A stretch of DNA of 53,785 nucleotides from Hypholoma sublateritium FD-334 SS-4 (taxonomy: Eukaryota; Basidiomycota; Agaricomycetes; Agaricales; Strophariaceae), in NCBI GenBank assembly GCA_000827495.1, contig KN817610.1, positions 105,164 through 158,948 on the forward strand. The letters run 5' to 3'. The notes beneath the pieces were generated by a model that was given only the letters and a program-made list of their open reading frames with translations, was not told the DNA's origin and did no database searches. Positions 34,238 through 45,748 of this stretch are shown piece after piece (position 1 is the stretch's first letter; the number at the start of each line of letters is the position of its first letter). The translations under genes were made by a program, and so were the position numbers.

Positions 34238-36212
34238 TATGGCGGTCGGATAGTGGAAGTATTCCGCGTAAGTTCAAAATCACCCGCAAAGATTTCAAGA
34301 TCAATTCAGTGTTCCCGAAAATAATTGTGACATCCCCGTACATTATATTGACCAGCCCGTAAGATATAAACACTCCCCGTAAATCTAAAGTACTCCCCGT
34401 AAAAACTGAACAAGTCCCCGGAATATTTCAGCAGTCCCCTGAAAAATTTAGANACAATNTAGCCTGCCCCGTACAGTTTCCCACNTCCCCGAGATTTATT
34501 AAACACCCCCNTAAACACTCCCAACNTCCCCGGAAATATGAAGTCACTCCCCCGGAAAGACTGAGATATAAGGTTTACACTCAGGCCGAGGTGCCGTGCT
34601 TAGGTAAATGATCCGTCGGCATGCNTCCGGCTCTGCAAGCTGACTTCAAAATTTACTTCCCACCACTCTAAGGCCACGCCGGAGTGCGCCTCGGGCGTGC
34701 CTCGTTCTGCACGTTTCTGGGCTCCTTTATTTTACCTAAAAATTATCTTAAACCATACTAAATATGCTCCTGGTATATGCATGTCAGCTCATTGCTGCTC
34801 GTGCACCTAATAATATCACAAGCACACTTCAATCCCATTTGTCCACAGGGTGACCCTGTGGCAAAGACGCAATGCCGCCAGGTGTGGCAGCTCTGAATTA
34901 CGAGCGACCCGTTCCAGGCGAGATATTTTTGAGAGAAAGTACGGTATCACATGGTTCACAGTGCTTATCCAATGCTTATCACTACACTAAATGCTGCTGC
35001 GCATGCAACAAGCACCGTGGTCGCGCCGTGGTCGCGCTGCTCGCCGCAAGCGAAAGGACTCCAGTGCAGAGACACGCCGTGCGCATATCCCGGGCCGCCG
35101 GACCGTTCGTTCCGACCTGCAGATGCGCCGCTTTCCCTGGCGCTGTGCAACGAGTGCCTGTGGCATCTAGCACCGGTGGACTGCAGGGTCGGCGTATAAA
35201 TAAGCGCCGTCAGCCAAAAGACGCTGATAGTTGTGCGCTCGGTACAAGTTCGCCCACATACGCATCAACGCACTCGTCGCACTTTTAAACTTTTGTACGC
35301 CCACGCACGTGTAGTCGGAGCTATTGAGCGGTCAAATGGAGACAGAGCCCTACAGAGACCTGTGTGGTGTGTATAAAATGCGCGTGCATGCGAGAATTCT
35401 GGGGATTGAAGTCCTTGCATATGCGACAAGCTGCTTGACCATCGCGCTCATTGCTCACTTTGAGCTTGGTGATAGTAATTATCATTAGCCATATGACAGC
35501 ACATGTGCGCTCACAGCCATCCGTACGCACCTAATATCTACAACCGTTTATTAGATTCCGTGGCTGCTATACCAGGCGCCGATGTGTCGTCACCGGGTCT
35601 CCATCAGGAGCCCGGAGCGGACGGTAACTGTGCAAAAAGAACTGAAATAGGTCTCGGCAGCAACGCGAGGCAGGAGGATCTCATGATCAGACTAGTGCGG
35701 TGCTTGTTATATTACTATATTTTTAAAACATGCAACAGTACAGAGACGTGAAGAGCGAAGCGCGTTCCAGACGCTGCCTTAGAGTGGTGGGAAGTAAATT
35801 TTGAAGTCAGCTTGCAGAGCCGGAGGCATGCCGACGGATCATTTACCTAAGCACGGCACCTCGGCCTGAGTGTAAACCTTATATCTCANTCTTTCCGGGG
35901 GAGTGACTTCATATTTCCGGGGANGTTGGGAGTGTTTANGGGGGTGTTTAATAAATCTCGGGGANGTGGGANACTGTACGGGGCAGGCTANATTGTNTCT
36001 AAATTTTTCAGGGGACTGCTGAAATATTCCGGGGACTTGTTCAGTTTTTACGGGGAGTACTTTAGATTTACGGGGAGTGTTTATATCTTACGGGCTGGTC
36101 AATATAATGTACGGGGATGTCACAATTATTTTCGGGAACGTTAAATTGACTTTGAAACTTTTGCGGGTGATTTTGAACTTACGCGGAATACTTCCACTAT
36201 CGGACTGCCATA
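34238..36212. mobile_element. Non-autonomous long-TIR element (437-bp arms, TCCCCG repeats)
   Basis: The arms 34238-34674 and 35776-36212 are inverted copies of each other. The termini read TATGGC(G/A)GTC(G/C)GATAGTGG. Inside each arm a short unit with core TCCCCGTAAA or TCCCCGGA recurs about every 20 bases. The flanks GTACAA (left) and GTGCAA (right) look like a 6-bp target duplication with one change, and the intact gene copy reads GTACAAAGG there. The 1.1-kb centre has no long coding frame. Several Ns fall where the two arms disagree. Insertion separates the upstream region from the start codon of gene copy 2. Confidence 0.85.
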
Positions 36213-36241
36213 GTGCAAAGGCTGTGCGGCAAGACATATAT

Positions 36242-39200
36242 ATGCCCGCCCTTGGGCCAACTATCGCCACTCCTTCCTTCCCTCCTCTCATGCTCGTGCT
36301 ATTGTTGCTCGTCTCTCTCTTTCATGTTCTCCAAGGCGCACCTCTCGTCAATAACCAGGACGATGCTCCCGAACTGATAGCGCGTTCTAGCATCACATTT
36401 GGGAGCCGTGGGACCGCCGATATTATCATCAGCTGCTTTGCTACTATATTCGTCTGCACTTGGACTGCAGTTCATCCGAATATCCCACCTATGGCGTTCA
36501 AAGTGTACAAAAACTAAAACGCGAGATTATTTTGAGTTTGCGATATTCTTTTTGCGTTTTTCGCTAAATTTGCTACTATTTTATAACATATGAACCAAGT
36601 AAAAAAGTCGCAGAATTATGCACTCTGCGCGCTACTATTTTTGCAGCGCACGCTCTTCTCTAATCAGCGCGATACTTTTTTTCACGCTGCGATACTTTTT
36701 TCACATGCGATATTATTGTAATTGCACTGCGATAGATCATTTTCAAGGTTGATATATGGGTGCTACTGGTGCCTTTTGAATAGGCTCATGCATGGGGTTT
36801 GTGCATGTCAATCAGGGGGGGTAGGCGGCGAGCTAGTTGAACTGGCGATAACGTGCCGTGGCGCCGCCGCATTAGCTGCCGGACAGCCGGCTCTGCAAGC
36901 TGACATTGAATATTTCCTCCTCACACCCCGAGGCAGTACTACGAGTTGTCGTCAACTGCCTCGAGCCTCTTGAATGTCAATCAGGTTCAGCATATGCAAT
37001 TGTGAGTCAAGATAACTATGGCCTGGAGAGAAGCATAATCAATTGGGTGATGTGAATGGTTCCAGTGAGCCCGGACTCCGGAGGCAAGACCACTTGAAAT
37101 GTAACTATCAATATCAATTACAGTAGTGTTGGACTCAAGTTGGACTTCAATATCTGCCTATTATTTTGAACTGGTGTGCAGTTGCATGGGATATGTCACG
37201 GATTCTCACCAAGGTGGACTTAAATCATTTCATGCTCGGTGCATGCTAGAGGTGGGTGGGTGGGGCACCTGCTTCATGTTTGCATGTGCGTTGCCTCTCT
37301 GAAAAATTTGTGCTGAGGTAGACGGTACCGCTGTAGCTGCCGTGCGCCGGTCTCTAGCGCTGAATGCATGATTATCTGACATTTACAGTTCTGAGCACGA
37401 CGACTTGGAACTTAGTACATTCATTAGGCGCATAAGTTTTATCCTTTTGCGTACACGCAGCAGCACACTTGAACTGACTTGGACACGCCTCGATACCCTA
37501 GACCGGTGGGGCGGAGCCTGCCCATGTCACCGACAATGCACGCCTCTGCTGTACACACTGGTAGAGGCAGTTGACGACAACTCGGAGTACTGCCTCGGGG
37601 TGTGAGGAGGAAATATTCAATGTCAGCTTGCAGAGCCGGCTGTCCGGCAGCTAATGCGGCGGCGCCACGGCACGTTATCGCCAGTTCAACTAGCTCGCCG
37701 CCTACCCCCCCTGATTGACATGCACAAACCCCATGCATGAGCCTATTCAAAAGGCACCAGTAGCACCCATATATCAACCTTGAAAATGATCTATCGCAGT
37801 GCAATTACAATAATATCGCATGTGAAAAAAGTATCGCAGCGTGAAAAAAAGTATCGCGCTGATTAGAGAAGAGCGTGCGCTGCAAAAATAGTAGCGCGCA
37901 GAGTGCATAATTCTGCGACTTTTTTACTTGGTTCATATGTTATAAAATAGTAGCAAATTTAGCGAAAAACGCAAAAAGAATATCGCAAACTCAAAATAAT
38001 CTCGCGTTTTAGTTTTTGTACACTTTGAACGCCATAGCCCATCGCCCACCGACTCGCGATGGGATATATTCAAGAGCCGCGTCGCTACAACAGCTTGCGC
38101 TCTTTTTACGCCTGAGATGATCACTTTGTGGGCATTGCGACAGAACATCGGTGCGAAGAGGATTGTTGAGGAATATAACAGAGATATAGCTGCACGTGAG
38201 TGCCATGAGACTGTATCATTATCTACGGCTCCGTAAGCTCATGGATACCCAGATGTCGCAGAACAACCTACTTCTAGGCGTCCATATTTGGAGCAGATCC
38301 AGAACAACGTCAAGGAATGGCTGTTTTGGGGGCCAGTTTTACCTCCGGCATTGGATGATGCGCCGAGACCTTGGTCTATTACACACGGATTCTTCGTCCA
38401 AATGGGAGGGCTCATGCTGAGCGAGAATGGCAAGCCGAAGCAAGCGGTATCGTTTTCGAAGGAGTGGATATATGCTCGCCCAGATATGCTCATTTGGACA
38501 CAACTCACAGGGTGGCATCCATACGATGGAATCAAGGAGCTCATACAAGCGGGAATTATCGACGTACCAAGGATCACCGCCGTTGAGATTGAAGACAGGA
38601 GCAAGGATGACGCCCTATCCAAAACTGTCGCGGTCCTGCAAACGACGTGGTTTGTTTCACAGTGCATTGCGCGATGGGCGACGCGTCTGCCAGTCACGGA
38701 GCTGGAGATCATCACACTGGCTTACGCCANGTTAAATGCAGTTACGTATGCTTTCTGGTGGAGCAAGCCTCAAAATATCGGAGTACCGGTGTATCTAGAA
38801 ATNAAGGCAACTGCAACGGTCGATATGGGGGCCAATGGTGGAAGCGGTGGTGCCTCACTCAGACGAAACGAACATGATAAAGAAACCAATTNGTCGGTTG
38901 CACAGACGGTCGACCAAGCCCAACCCGTGCAGGAAAATAATGGATGCGCAGACGTCGATATGGGGGCCAATGGTAACAGTGATGGTACCTCACTTAGACG
39001 AAACGAACATGATAAAGGACCCAATTTGTCGGTTGCACAGACGNTNNACCAAGCCCAACCCGTGCAGGAAAATAANGGATGCGCAGACTGCAATCTACTT
39101 TTCTCGAANGGTTATTTTCGAATAAAACTAGAGCAGAGCATGGAATCATGCATAGCCCGCGNCAAGTTATTCATCATGAAGGCCCGCAGATTTTACCTGG

Positions 39201-39697
39201 AGTTTTTGCGACCCTTCGTGGAGCTGAATGGGACTCCATACCAATACATCAAAGCCGGTGATCTTCGTGTTCCCCCATTCTTCGCCGAACCATTGAATAA
39301 AACCGCATACCTGATTTCAGGGATCGTTCTATCCATTTTGGGTGTACTATTTGGCTGCGTTCACCTACTTCCGTCGTTTTTCATTCCCTATGCATCCCCT
39401 GCGCAAATGTGGTTGTGGAGGCTTTCTGCAGCTATCGTTACAGGTGCGCCGATGGCCGTTCTGGTAGGAAATGTTGTTGGTATATTCATGCCTGAGAGGT
39501 ATATTTTCGACTATAGACCCGAGCTAACTGGCAGGTTCGCCTTACTACTGTGTCTGGAACTATGTGGGTGCATTGCAATTTTTCTTTATGCTATCTCCCG
39601 TATCATCCTCGTTGTTCTTGCATTCCTCTCCCTCCGTGATTTACCGCCAGGCGCATTCTATACTATTGACTGGATATCATCCATTCCCCACCTGTAA
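36242..39697 (+). pseudogene. Second copy of the multipass membrane protein gene, transposon-disrupted
   Basis: Coding begins at 36242 (signal peptide, then ITFGSRGTADIIISCFATIF) and runs to HPNIP at 36489, where a 1.55-kb element interrupts exon 1. It resumes at 38037 with SPTDSRW (reading across the break), ends exon 1 at 38195, and continues in exon 2 from 38253 to 39697. Outside the insertion the frame remains open, including the 45-residue tandem repeat, so the disruption is probably recent. The C-terminus keeps a full helix (LLLCLELCGCIAIFLYAIS) that copy 1 has shortened. No normal protein could be made unless the insert were removed. Confidence 0.82.
36490..38036. mobile_element. Non-autonomous long-TIR element (473-bp arms) in exon 1
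   Basis: Arms 36490-36962 and 37564-38036 are inverted copies with termini TATGGCGTTCAAAGTG. Flanks CCCACC and CCCATC suggest a 6-bp duplication with one change; the intact copy has CCCATC. The subterminal part carries GCGATA(C/T)TTTTT-type words. The inner part of each arm contains CCGGCTCTGCAAGCTGAC, also present at the matching place in the element at 34,238. No transposase is present in the 0.6-kb centre. Confidence 0.87.
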
Positions 39698-39779
39698 TCA
39701 CTTTTATCCCAGGGATCCGTATATCACCACCGTAAACACACTTTGGACCAGGACTTCGAAACAGGTTATAAAATGATCA

Positions 39780-42115
39780 TCTCAATGACCCACGCGCCGG
39801 CGCGTGCGCGCTCCGCCGTAACAGCTCCAGCCTTGCTGTCCCAGTGCGATATCGGCCGCAGATACCAGCGCACTGCGCGCATACCACCACGCTGCGGATT
39901 CACGCGAATGCAGACGTGCGCTTACACGCTCTTCAGCTGGCGCGCCCATGTTTGAATGTGCGTCCACGCGCAGGCCGCCGTTGTTTTCTCGCACGGCCCG
40001 ACGCTAAGCGGCACATGTGGCGTGGGACCCCTGACAACCTGATAGCCGAACGCCCGCATCATGCATCACCGGCACCCTCAACTCGACGATCCACGCGCGT
40101 CGGAGTCCAAGCATAAAGGAACGTGGGGTATGCGAGTGACGCGATACGAGCGGGGTGGGAGCTCCATTGGGTGCACCTACGTGCGTACCCCTCTAACGCG
40201 CCTATCCAGCTCGGGAGCCTGTGCGCTGGGTATTCAGTATCCAGGAAGCCCGCCACGACGCATTGGCGCGTCGTCGCCCCCAACACCCACCGCACGAGCA
40301 CACTATTTAGTGGTATAACACCCTCATAACACCGCATACCAAGCACGTCCGCCCGTGCACTGAAGATCCAGGAAGAAGCCCGCCACCCGCTTTCGCACCG
40401 CGAAGACATAGTACACCGCGCCCGCACAGCGGATGCCGCCGCCCCGCCGTGCGAGAACACCGCGCGCCCGGCCCTTCTCCGCCCCTCTACGAATAGTAGA
40501 ACGTGCTAATACACACCGCACAGTCCACGCACATCTTCATCCGGAGTCCAAGTAGAGTGTAACAGCGTTGGCTGGCGTGGTGTGCCGCTCGGCGCCGAGA
40601 AGCGCGGTTGAATGGGGCGGGGAGGGCTCTCGACACGCACGTACGCTCCCTCCCTGCGCGTCTGGTCTGCTCCTCTGACGCACGTACCCAGCGCGGCGTG
40701 CATGTGCGCTGGGATTAAGGAAGCCCGCCGACAACGCGTCATCGATATCACCCACAGCGCACGAGCTCCCTATACCCCGCGCGGACGACGTACACCCCAA
40801 CATACAGCGGAAGCCGGCGGGCCCGCCGTGCGCACGCCTTCCACCGCTCGTCTGCTCACAACACGCCCAGCGCCGCGCAGGCCTTGTACTCGAGCGCGTT
40901 GTTTCAGGTGCACAGAACGCCCGGCGTAGCTGCTGGCGCGTCGCCAGGTCCACGCAGCGTGCGACGGCCAACGTCGACGCCGACGTATGCGTCCCACTCG
41001 CGCGTGTAAAGTCGGTCGTCGGCGCTCTTGCTACTCCACGCCGCGAGGTGCGCGGGATATAGCCAAGCTCGCTGCGTCAGCCTCGGCGCGTGCGTGTCCA
41101 ACGCGTATCTTCGCGCTCGCTGAGCAGACGTACGAAACCATTTGATGCACCCCGACGCCGCATTCCAATGCTCGCGACGCACGCCTCCGAACGAAGCTCC
41201 AACGTAGGACATTCAGACCCACTGCGAAGAGCTCGAGGCCCCTCACATATTCCAGTGCGTCCTCCTCTTCCTTGCTGTTCATCCTCGATGATCGCAACGC
41301 TGATGCGCTCTTCTTACATTGGTCAGGCGGGTCGGGCCTCTGTGCATCCACGTTCAGCGAACGCGCAACAGGAGGATCGACGCGTGCGCGCGTGTGTGTA
41401 CATAGTGACTAGAAAGAACGCAAGTTCGTATAGCGCGCTGTGGGCGACCGCACGCATGGGCGGAGGGTACCCCAGCACGCGACGCGCACCGCGCGCAGGG
41501 CGCAGCGGGTCCACCGATAGTCCTGCATACGTGTATGTCGCACTAGAGCAGCGCGGGCCATAGCCTGCGACCGCGCGGCCGGCGGCCCCGTCGACGAGCG
41601 GGGAGCGCCGTGCGCGCGGTACCCCTCCTCGCCGTTGCGCGTCGTACGGCACTGGACTCTCTGCGGGCAGGCCGTGGGCACCGCCGTCTGTGCGTGCGCG
41701 CGAGGATTGTGCCTTGTCTGCGCCGCGCCGGGCGCGAGCGCGTTTGTGCGGGTAGCGCGCAGCGGGCGGCAGAGGGAAGGAGACAGAGCATGCGCCGCCA
41801 GGCGCGCTTGGAGGCACGGGGGACAACCGGCGGAGGGGAGGGCGCATCGTGTCACGCCTTTGGCTTGAGACCGTGCTGGCCTGGCGCGGAGCGGCTAGAC
41901 TGTGATGCGCGGAGAAGGGGGCCAGAGCGCGCGGGCGACGGACGGGCGGTGCGCAGGAGTGACGGAGCGGAATGGTGCAGCGCGTGCGCTCAGTAGCCGC
42001 GTGCGCGGGTGGTTCGTGCGTCATCGGTGCTTGGGACTGGAGACGCGAAGCCCTTGGCAGCTGTGCGTCGACGTCGCCTCGCCTGTCCTGTCATACAGCA
42101 GAACTGGCCCCTGAG
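39780..42115 (+). repeat. GC-rich dispersed repeat, large copy C
   Basis: Parallels copies A and B in order: GCGATATCGGCCG at 39,847, CATGTGGCGTGGGACC at 40,013, CCAAGCATAAAGGAAC, CTCGACACGCACGTACG at 40,629, CGGGATATAGCCAAGC at 41,053, CCTCGATGATCGCA at 41,284 and GCGCGCGAGGATTGTGC at 41,696. The right end (42,000-42,115) matches the reverse complement of 895-1010. No credible gene is seen. Confidence 0.65.
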
Positions 42116-42177
42116 CGCCCCGTGGGCTCCTATGCATATCTGGCACGAGACGTCAGAGTCCGTCCTGAGCGCTGAGC

Positions 42178-42198
42178 CCCAGTGAGAACGGCTTCTGC
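42178..42198 (+). repeat. Left TIR of the tnp2 element
   Basis: CCCAGTGAGAACGGCTTCTGC, matching the reverse complement of 51946-51966 at all but two positions. Confidence 0.75.
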
Positions 42199-42449
42199 TG
42201 TGGTCCGCCGGGAGTGTCAATCTACTGCGATGGCCCGGGCTCTGCCGCTCTGATCTGCCCTTTGAGAACAGGCTGCCGCCGGCTTTCCGCGCTGTTCCGA
42301 GCTGGTCCGGGCATCCGAGCGTTTCCGACTTCGGCGGGCCGCTATGGTCTTGCTGCTTAAAAAATCGTACCATTTGAGAATTCTGGCCTCTGTGGCCCTC
42401 TGTACGCTCCCTCTTACATCTAACATAGAGAANACATTCCTGCGCTACA

Positions 42450-45400
42450 ATGCCATCCAAAAGCGGGCCCTGTCCATGCCCAAGCTGCAGGGGATCCATC
42501 AGATCTGCCAAAGTCCTGAGAGCACATGCTGCTGAACAAGCAGAAATAGCNGCGGAACAGACAAATTGGCGGCNTGCGTACGAGANTGCGGCTTTGCAAG
42601 CAGTCACTGGAGAAAGTGATTCCGGTTCTTCTCAAGGGGTTGACNATGCAGGAGAACGTCAGGGTACNGCAAGCTCACGGCNGCCCAAGNGATCTCGAGT
42701 AGATAGCGACACCNAGAATGAACCCGGTGAAAATAGAGTTTGTCTCCCTGTGTCAGATTTTCTTGGCGTATTTATGTATCGCACATATATAGAATGAATT
42801 TGACGCGGCCATTGGGAACGAAGAAAGAGATCTNGAACCTCAAGACGAGGAGATGGAAGATGTTTATGACCACGCCACTGTAGGAATATTATAAATTTAC
42901 TGTAATCACNTATCNCGGTCTCAATGTATGTTTTTAGCGGCCTGAACCAACCCAAAGAGACTCCTCTGAAGAGTCCGACTCTGAGGAAGAAGAAAGTTCT
43001 GATGATGCCGAAGACAATCTGCAAGCACAGACAGAGGCATTAAGGAATCTTGCACGACATGCACTAGATTCCGAGGAAGAATCAGACAGTGCGGATGAAG
43101 ATGCTCCTCATTTACCAGCATCGTGCATTGAGCATCTCAAATTAGCACAGGAATTCATTGAACAAATCAGTAACGCAATTCTTGATAACGGCAAACTTGA
43201 TCCTGATGCCACATATCGTCTTCGCCATCCAACTGAAGATGTAGTTGACCTTTCCGACCCTGACCTTCGTTTCTCTTTGGACCTGTATATGTCCTGTATC
43301 AATGCCTCCGAAAAAACCTACAACAGTGTCAGAGACTCTATCAAGCGCCGATTTCCCACCGTAGAGGTTCTCTCACACTACCAGGCCAACAAAACAATCT
43401 CCGAAGTCACCGGCGTGGTCTCAGTCTCAGACGATATGTGCATTAATTCATGTCATGCATTTATGGGTCCATTCGCTGATAGAGACACCTGTTTTGTCTG
43501 CTCCGAGCCACGCTACACTACTGTCAATCATTCCAGAGCATCGGAAAAGCAGACACCACGCCAGCAGATGTGTACAATCCCACTAGGGCCACAAATTCAG
43601 GCTCTACGTTGTTCGGTGCATGGAGCAAATGCAATGTGTTACCGTGAACAGAAGATACGTGAATTCTGCAACACTTTTGAAGGTCTCGAGGACGAACTTG
43701 AAGCAATCTACGATGATATATTCTGTGGATCAGATGTGCTAGACCTTTGCGACGACCTAAACTTAACAAGTGACGATACAACTGTGATCTTCTCGCTTGA
43801 TGGTGCACAACTTTATCAAAATAAAAAGTCGGACACTTGGATTGCTATTTGGATTGTGACAAATTACGATCCGAAGACGCGCTACCGCTCAAAACATGTT
43901 CTGCCAGCTGCGATTGTTCCTGGGCCAAATAAACCCAAGAACCTTGACTCGTTTCTCTTTCGCACATTCCATCATCTTTCCGCAATCCAACGTGAAGACA
44001 ATGGTGCCGGAATGAAAGTCTACAATGCAATCAAAAAGGAAGTAGTTTCCTCGCGGATTGCCATGCTTTGCGCCACAGCCGATGCTGTTGGTTTGACTGA
44101 AATAGATGGCCGTGTTGGACATCATGGAAAGCATGGCTGTCGGAAAGGTTGTCCGTTCCAAGGTCGCCATAAACCAAACAGTGGTCATTATTATTCCGCT
44201 CATTTAAAACCCAACAATTATTCTGTTCCAGATTGTGATCACCCCGACTTCAATTTTCGACAATTTGAACACCAACTGTCACCAGAAGTTTACAATACCC
44301 ATCTTCTCACTGTTGTTCGGTCACAAACTCAGGCCGACTACGAGCGCAATCGAAAAAATACAGGAATTTCCAAGCCATCTATTCTAAGTGGCCTACCGTC
44401 TTCGCATATCCTCACCATTCCTCTCTGTTTTACTCTTGACAGCATGCACCTGGGTACAAATGTCATAGATGCAATGCTCTCTCTGTGGTGCGGATCATTT
44501 ACATGTGAATCAACTGACAATAAACGTAACTGGGACTGGGCTCTGCAGCTTATGGACAACAACGTCTGGCAAGCACACGGGAAACTTGTTGCTTCAGCTA
44601 CAAAGTATTTTCCATCTTTTTTCCACCACCCTCCGCGTAATCCTGCAGAAAAGCTCTCAAGTGGATACAAGGCCACCGAACTTTACCTCTATGTATTCGG
44701 TCTTGGACCTGGATTTTTCCGGCAAGTTCTTCCAAAGAAATACTGGAAGAATTTTTGCAAGCTTGTTCGAGGTTTTCGTGTTATTATGCAGCGTTCTATT
44801 TCCGGACAGCAAGCACAGGATGCGCATTTTTATCTCATTCAATTTGTTGAAGAATACGAGAACATCTATTATCAGCGACGCGCTGATCGGATTCATTTTA
44901 ACCGACCATGTTTTCATACTCTTCTACATGCACCGCAGGAGGTATTCCGTGTTGGAAATGCAATCCACACTGATCAATTTACCATGGAGCGTGCCATTGG
45001 CGAACTCGGTCAGAATATTCGCCAGCCATCAAATCCTTACGGTGCTTTGACTCAGCTGGCACTTCGAAAGGCAAAAATCAATGCTCTGAAATCCATTTGT
45101 CCAGAACTCGATAATGATTTGACCCCGCATACTCCTNGGCATGCTCANGACATGGGAAATGGACATGTTCTTCTTNGTCCTCGAGAGGAGACAGCACATG
45201 AATTTTCTGACAAAGAACATGACGCAATCCGAGNGGTATGTAATGTTGACAAGTGTCAGAAATGGGGACGTCTACAGCTTCCAAANGGCCAAGTAGCACG
45301 GAGTTTGTACTCGGAGAATCGGCGCTTGTCTGAGAATAAGCGCAACACACGAAATGTCAAGGTACACAAGCCTTTTCATAACACAAACCNTTCTAATTTT

Positions 45401-45748
45401 TTTTAGTTTAAGCTGAATGGAAAGACCGAATTCGGTGAAGTCCAGTTCTATTTTCTTGATAAGCCACGGCTCGAAAACCAGGAGCAGNAACAGAATGCAT
45501 ATGTCGTTCTATCCAAGTACAGTTCCCCAGACCAAGATCTTCTNGAAGAATCTTTTCACACTCTCCATGCATGCAGCTACCTANGCCAAGAAAGTCTTGT
45601 ATGTGTTCCACTCAACTCAATTGTCACTGTTGTGTCCATGCAGCCACTTCCTCTGGTGGCCGGTGACCCGGAGAACCTCTGGTTTGTTGTCGAAAAGTGT
45701 GGTTTGGATGACACACAGTTGTTTGGAAATGAAGCACCAGCAAACTAG
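42450..45748 (+). CDS. tnp2: tnp2-family (CACTA/EnSpm) transposase
   Basis: Four exons, 42450-42737, 42793-42879, 42938-45361 and 45407-45748, join in phase to 1,046 residues. The N-terminus has a Cys/His cluster (C8, C10, C13, H26) likely to bind zinc and DNA. An acidic linker (ESDSEEEESSDDAED) follows. The tnp2 core is clear: ISEVTGVVSVSDDMCINSCH, AFMGPFADRDTCFVCSEPRY, TIPLGPQIQALRCS, FSLDGAQLYQNKKSD (Asp about 413), the Cys/His insert HHGKHGCRKGCPFQGRHK and LCFTLDSMHLGTNV (Asp about 626). The C-terminus has the usual FGEVQFYFLDKPR and FHTLHACSYL. These Asp residues fit the DDE catalytic scheme of CACTA transposases. No stop interrupts the frame, but about a dozen codons carry N, so activity cannot be judged. 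Confidence 0.92.

Larger units (their letters stand above)
34067..39772 (+). repeat. Segmental duplication, copy 2 (interrupted twice)
   Basis: Colinear with 20,036-22,178 except for inserted elements at 34,238-36,212 and 36,490-38,036. From about 38,270 to 39,370 the two copies are nearly identical, including the positions of ambiguous bases (offset 17,573). They diverge near the C-terminus. Confidence 0.85.

Noticed and set aside
34306..34524. A frame YGEYFRFTGSVYILRAG in the element arms
   Set aside because: It appears identically in both inverted arms and consists of the TCCCCGTAAA subterminal repeats translated; no coding role.
36490..38036. The insertion in exon 1 considered as a very long intron
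   Set aside because: Its ends are TATGGC/GCCATA inverted repeats, not GT-AG, and the homologous copy has continuous coding sequence there.
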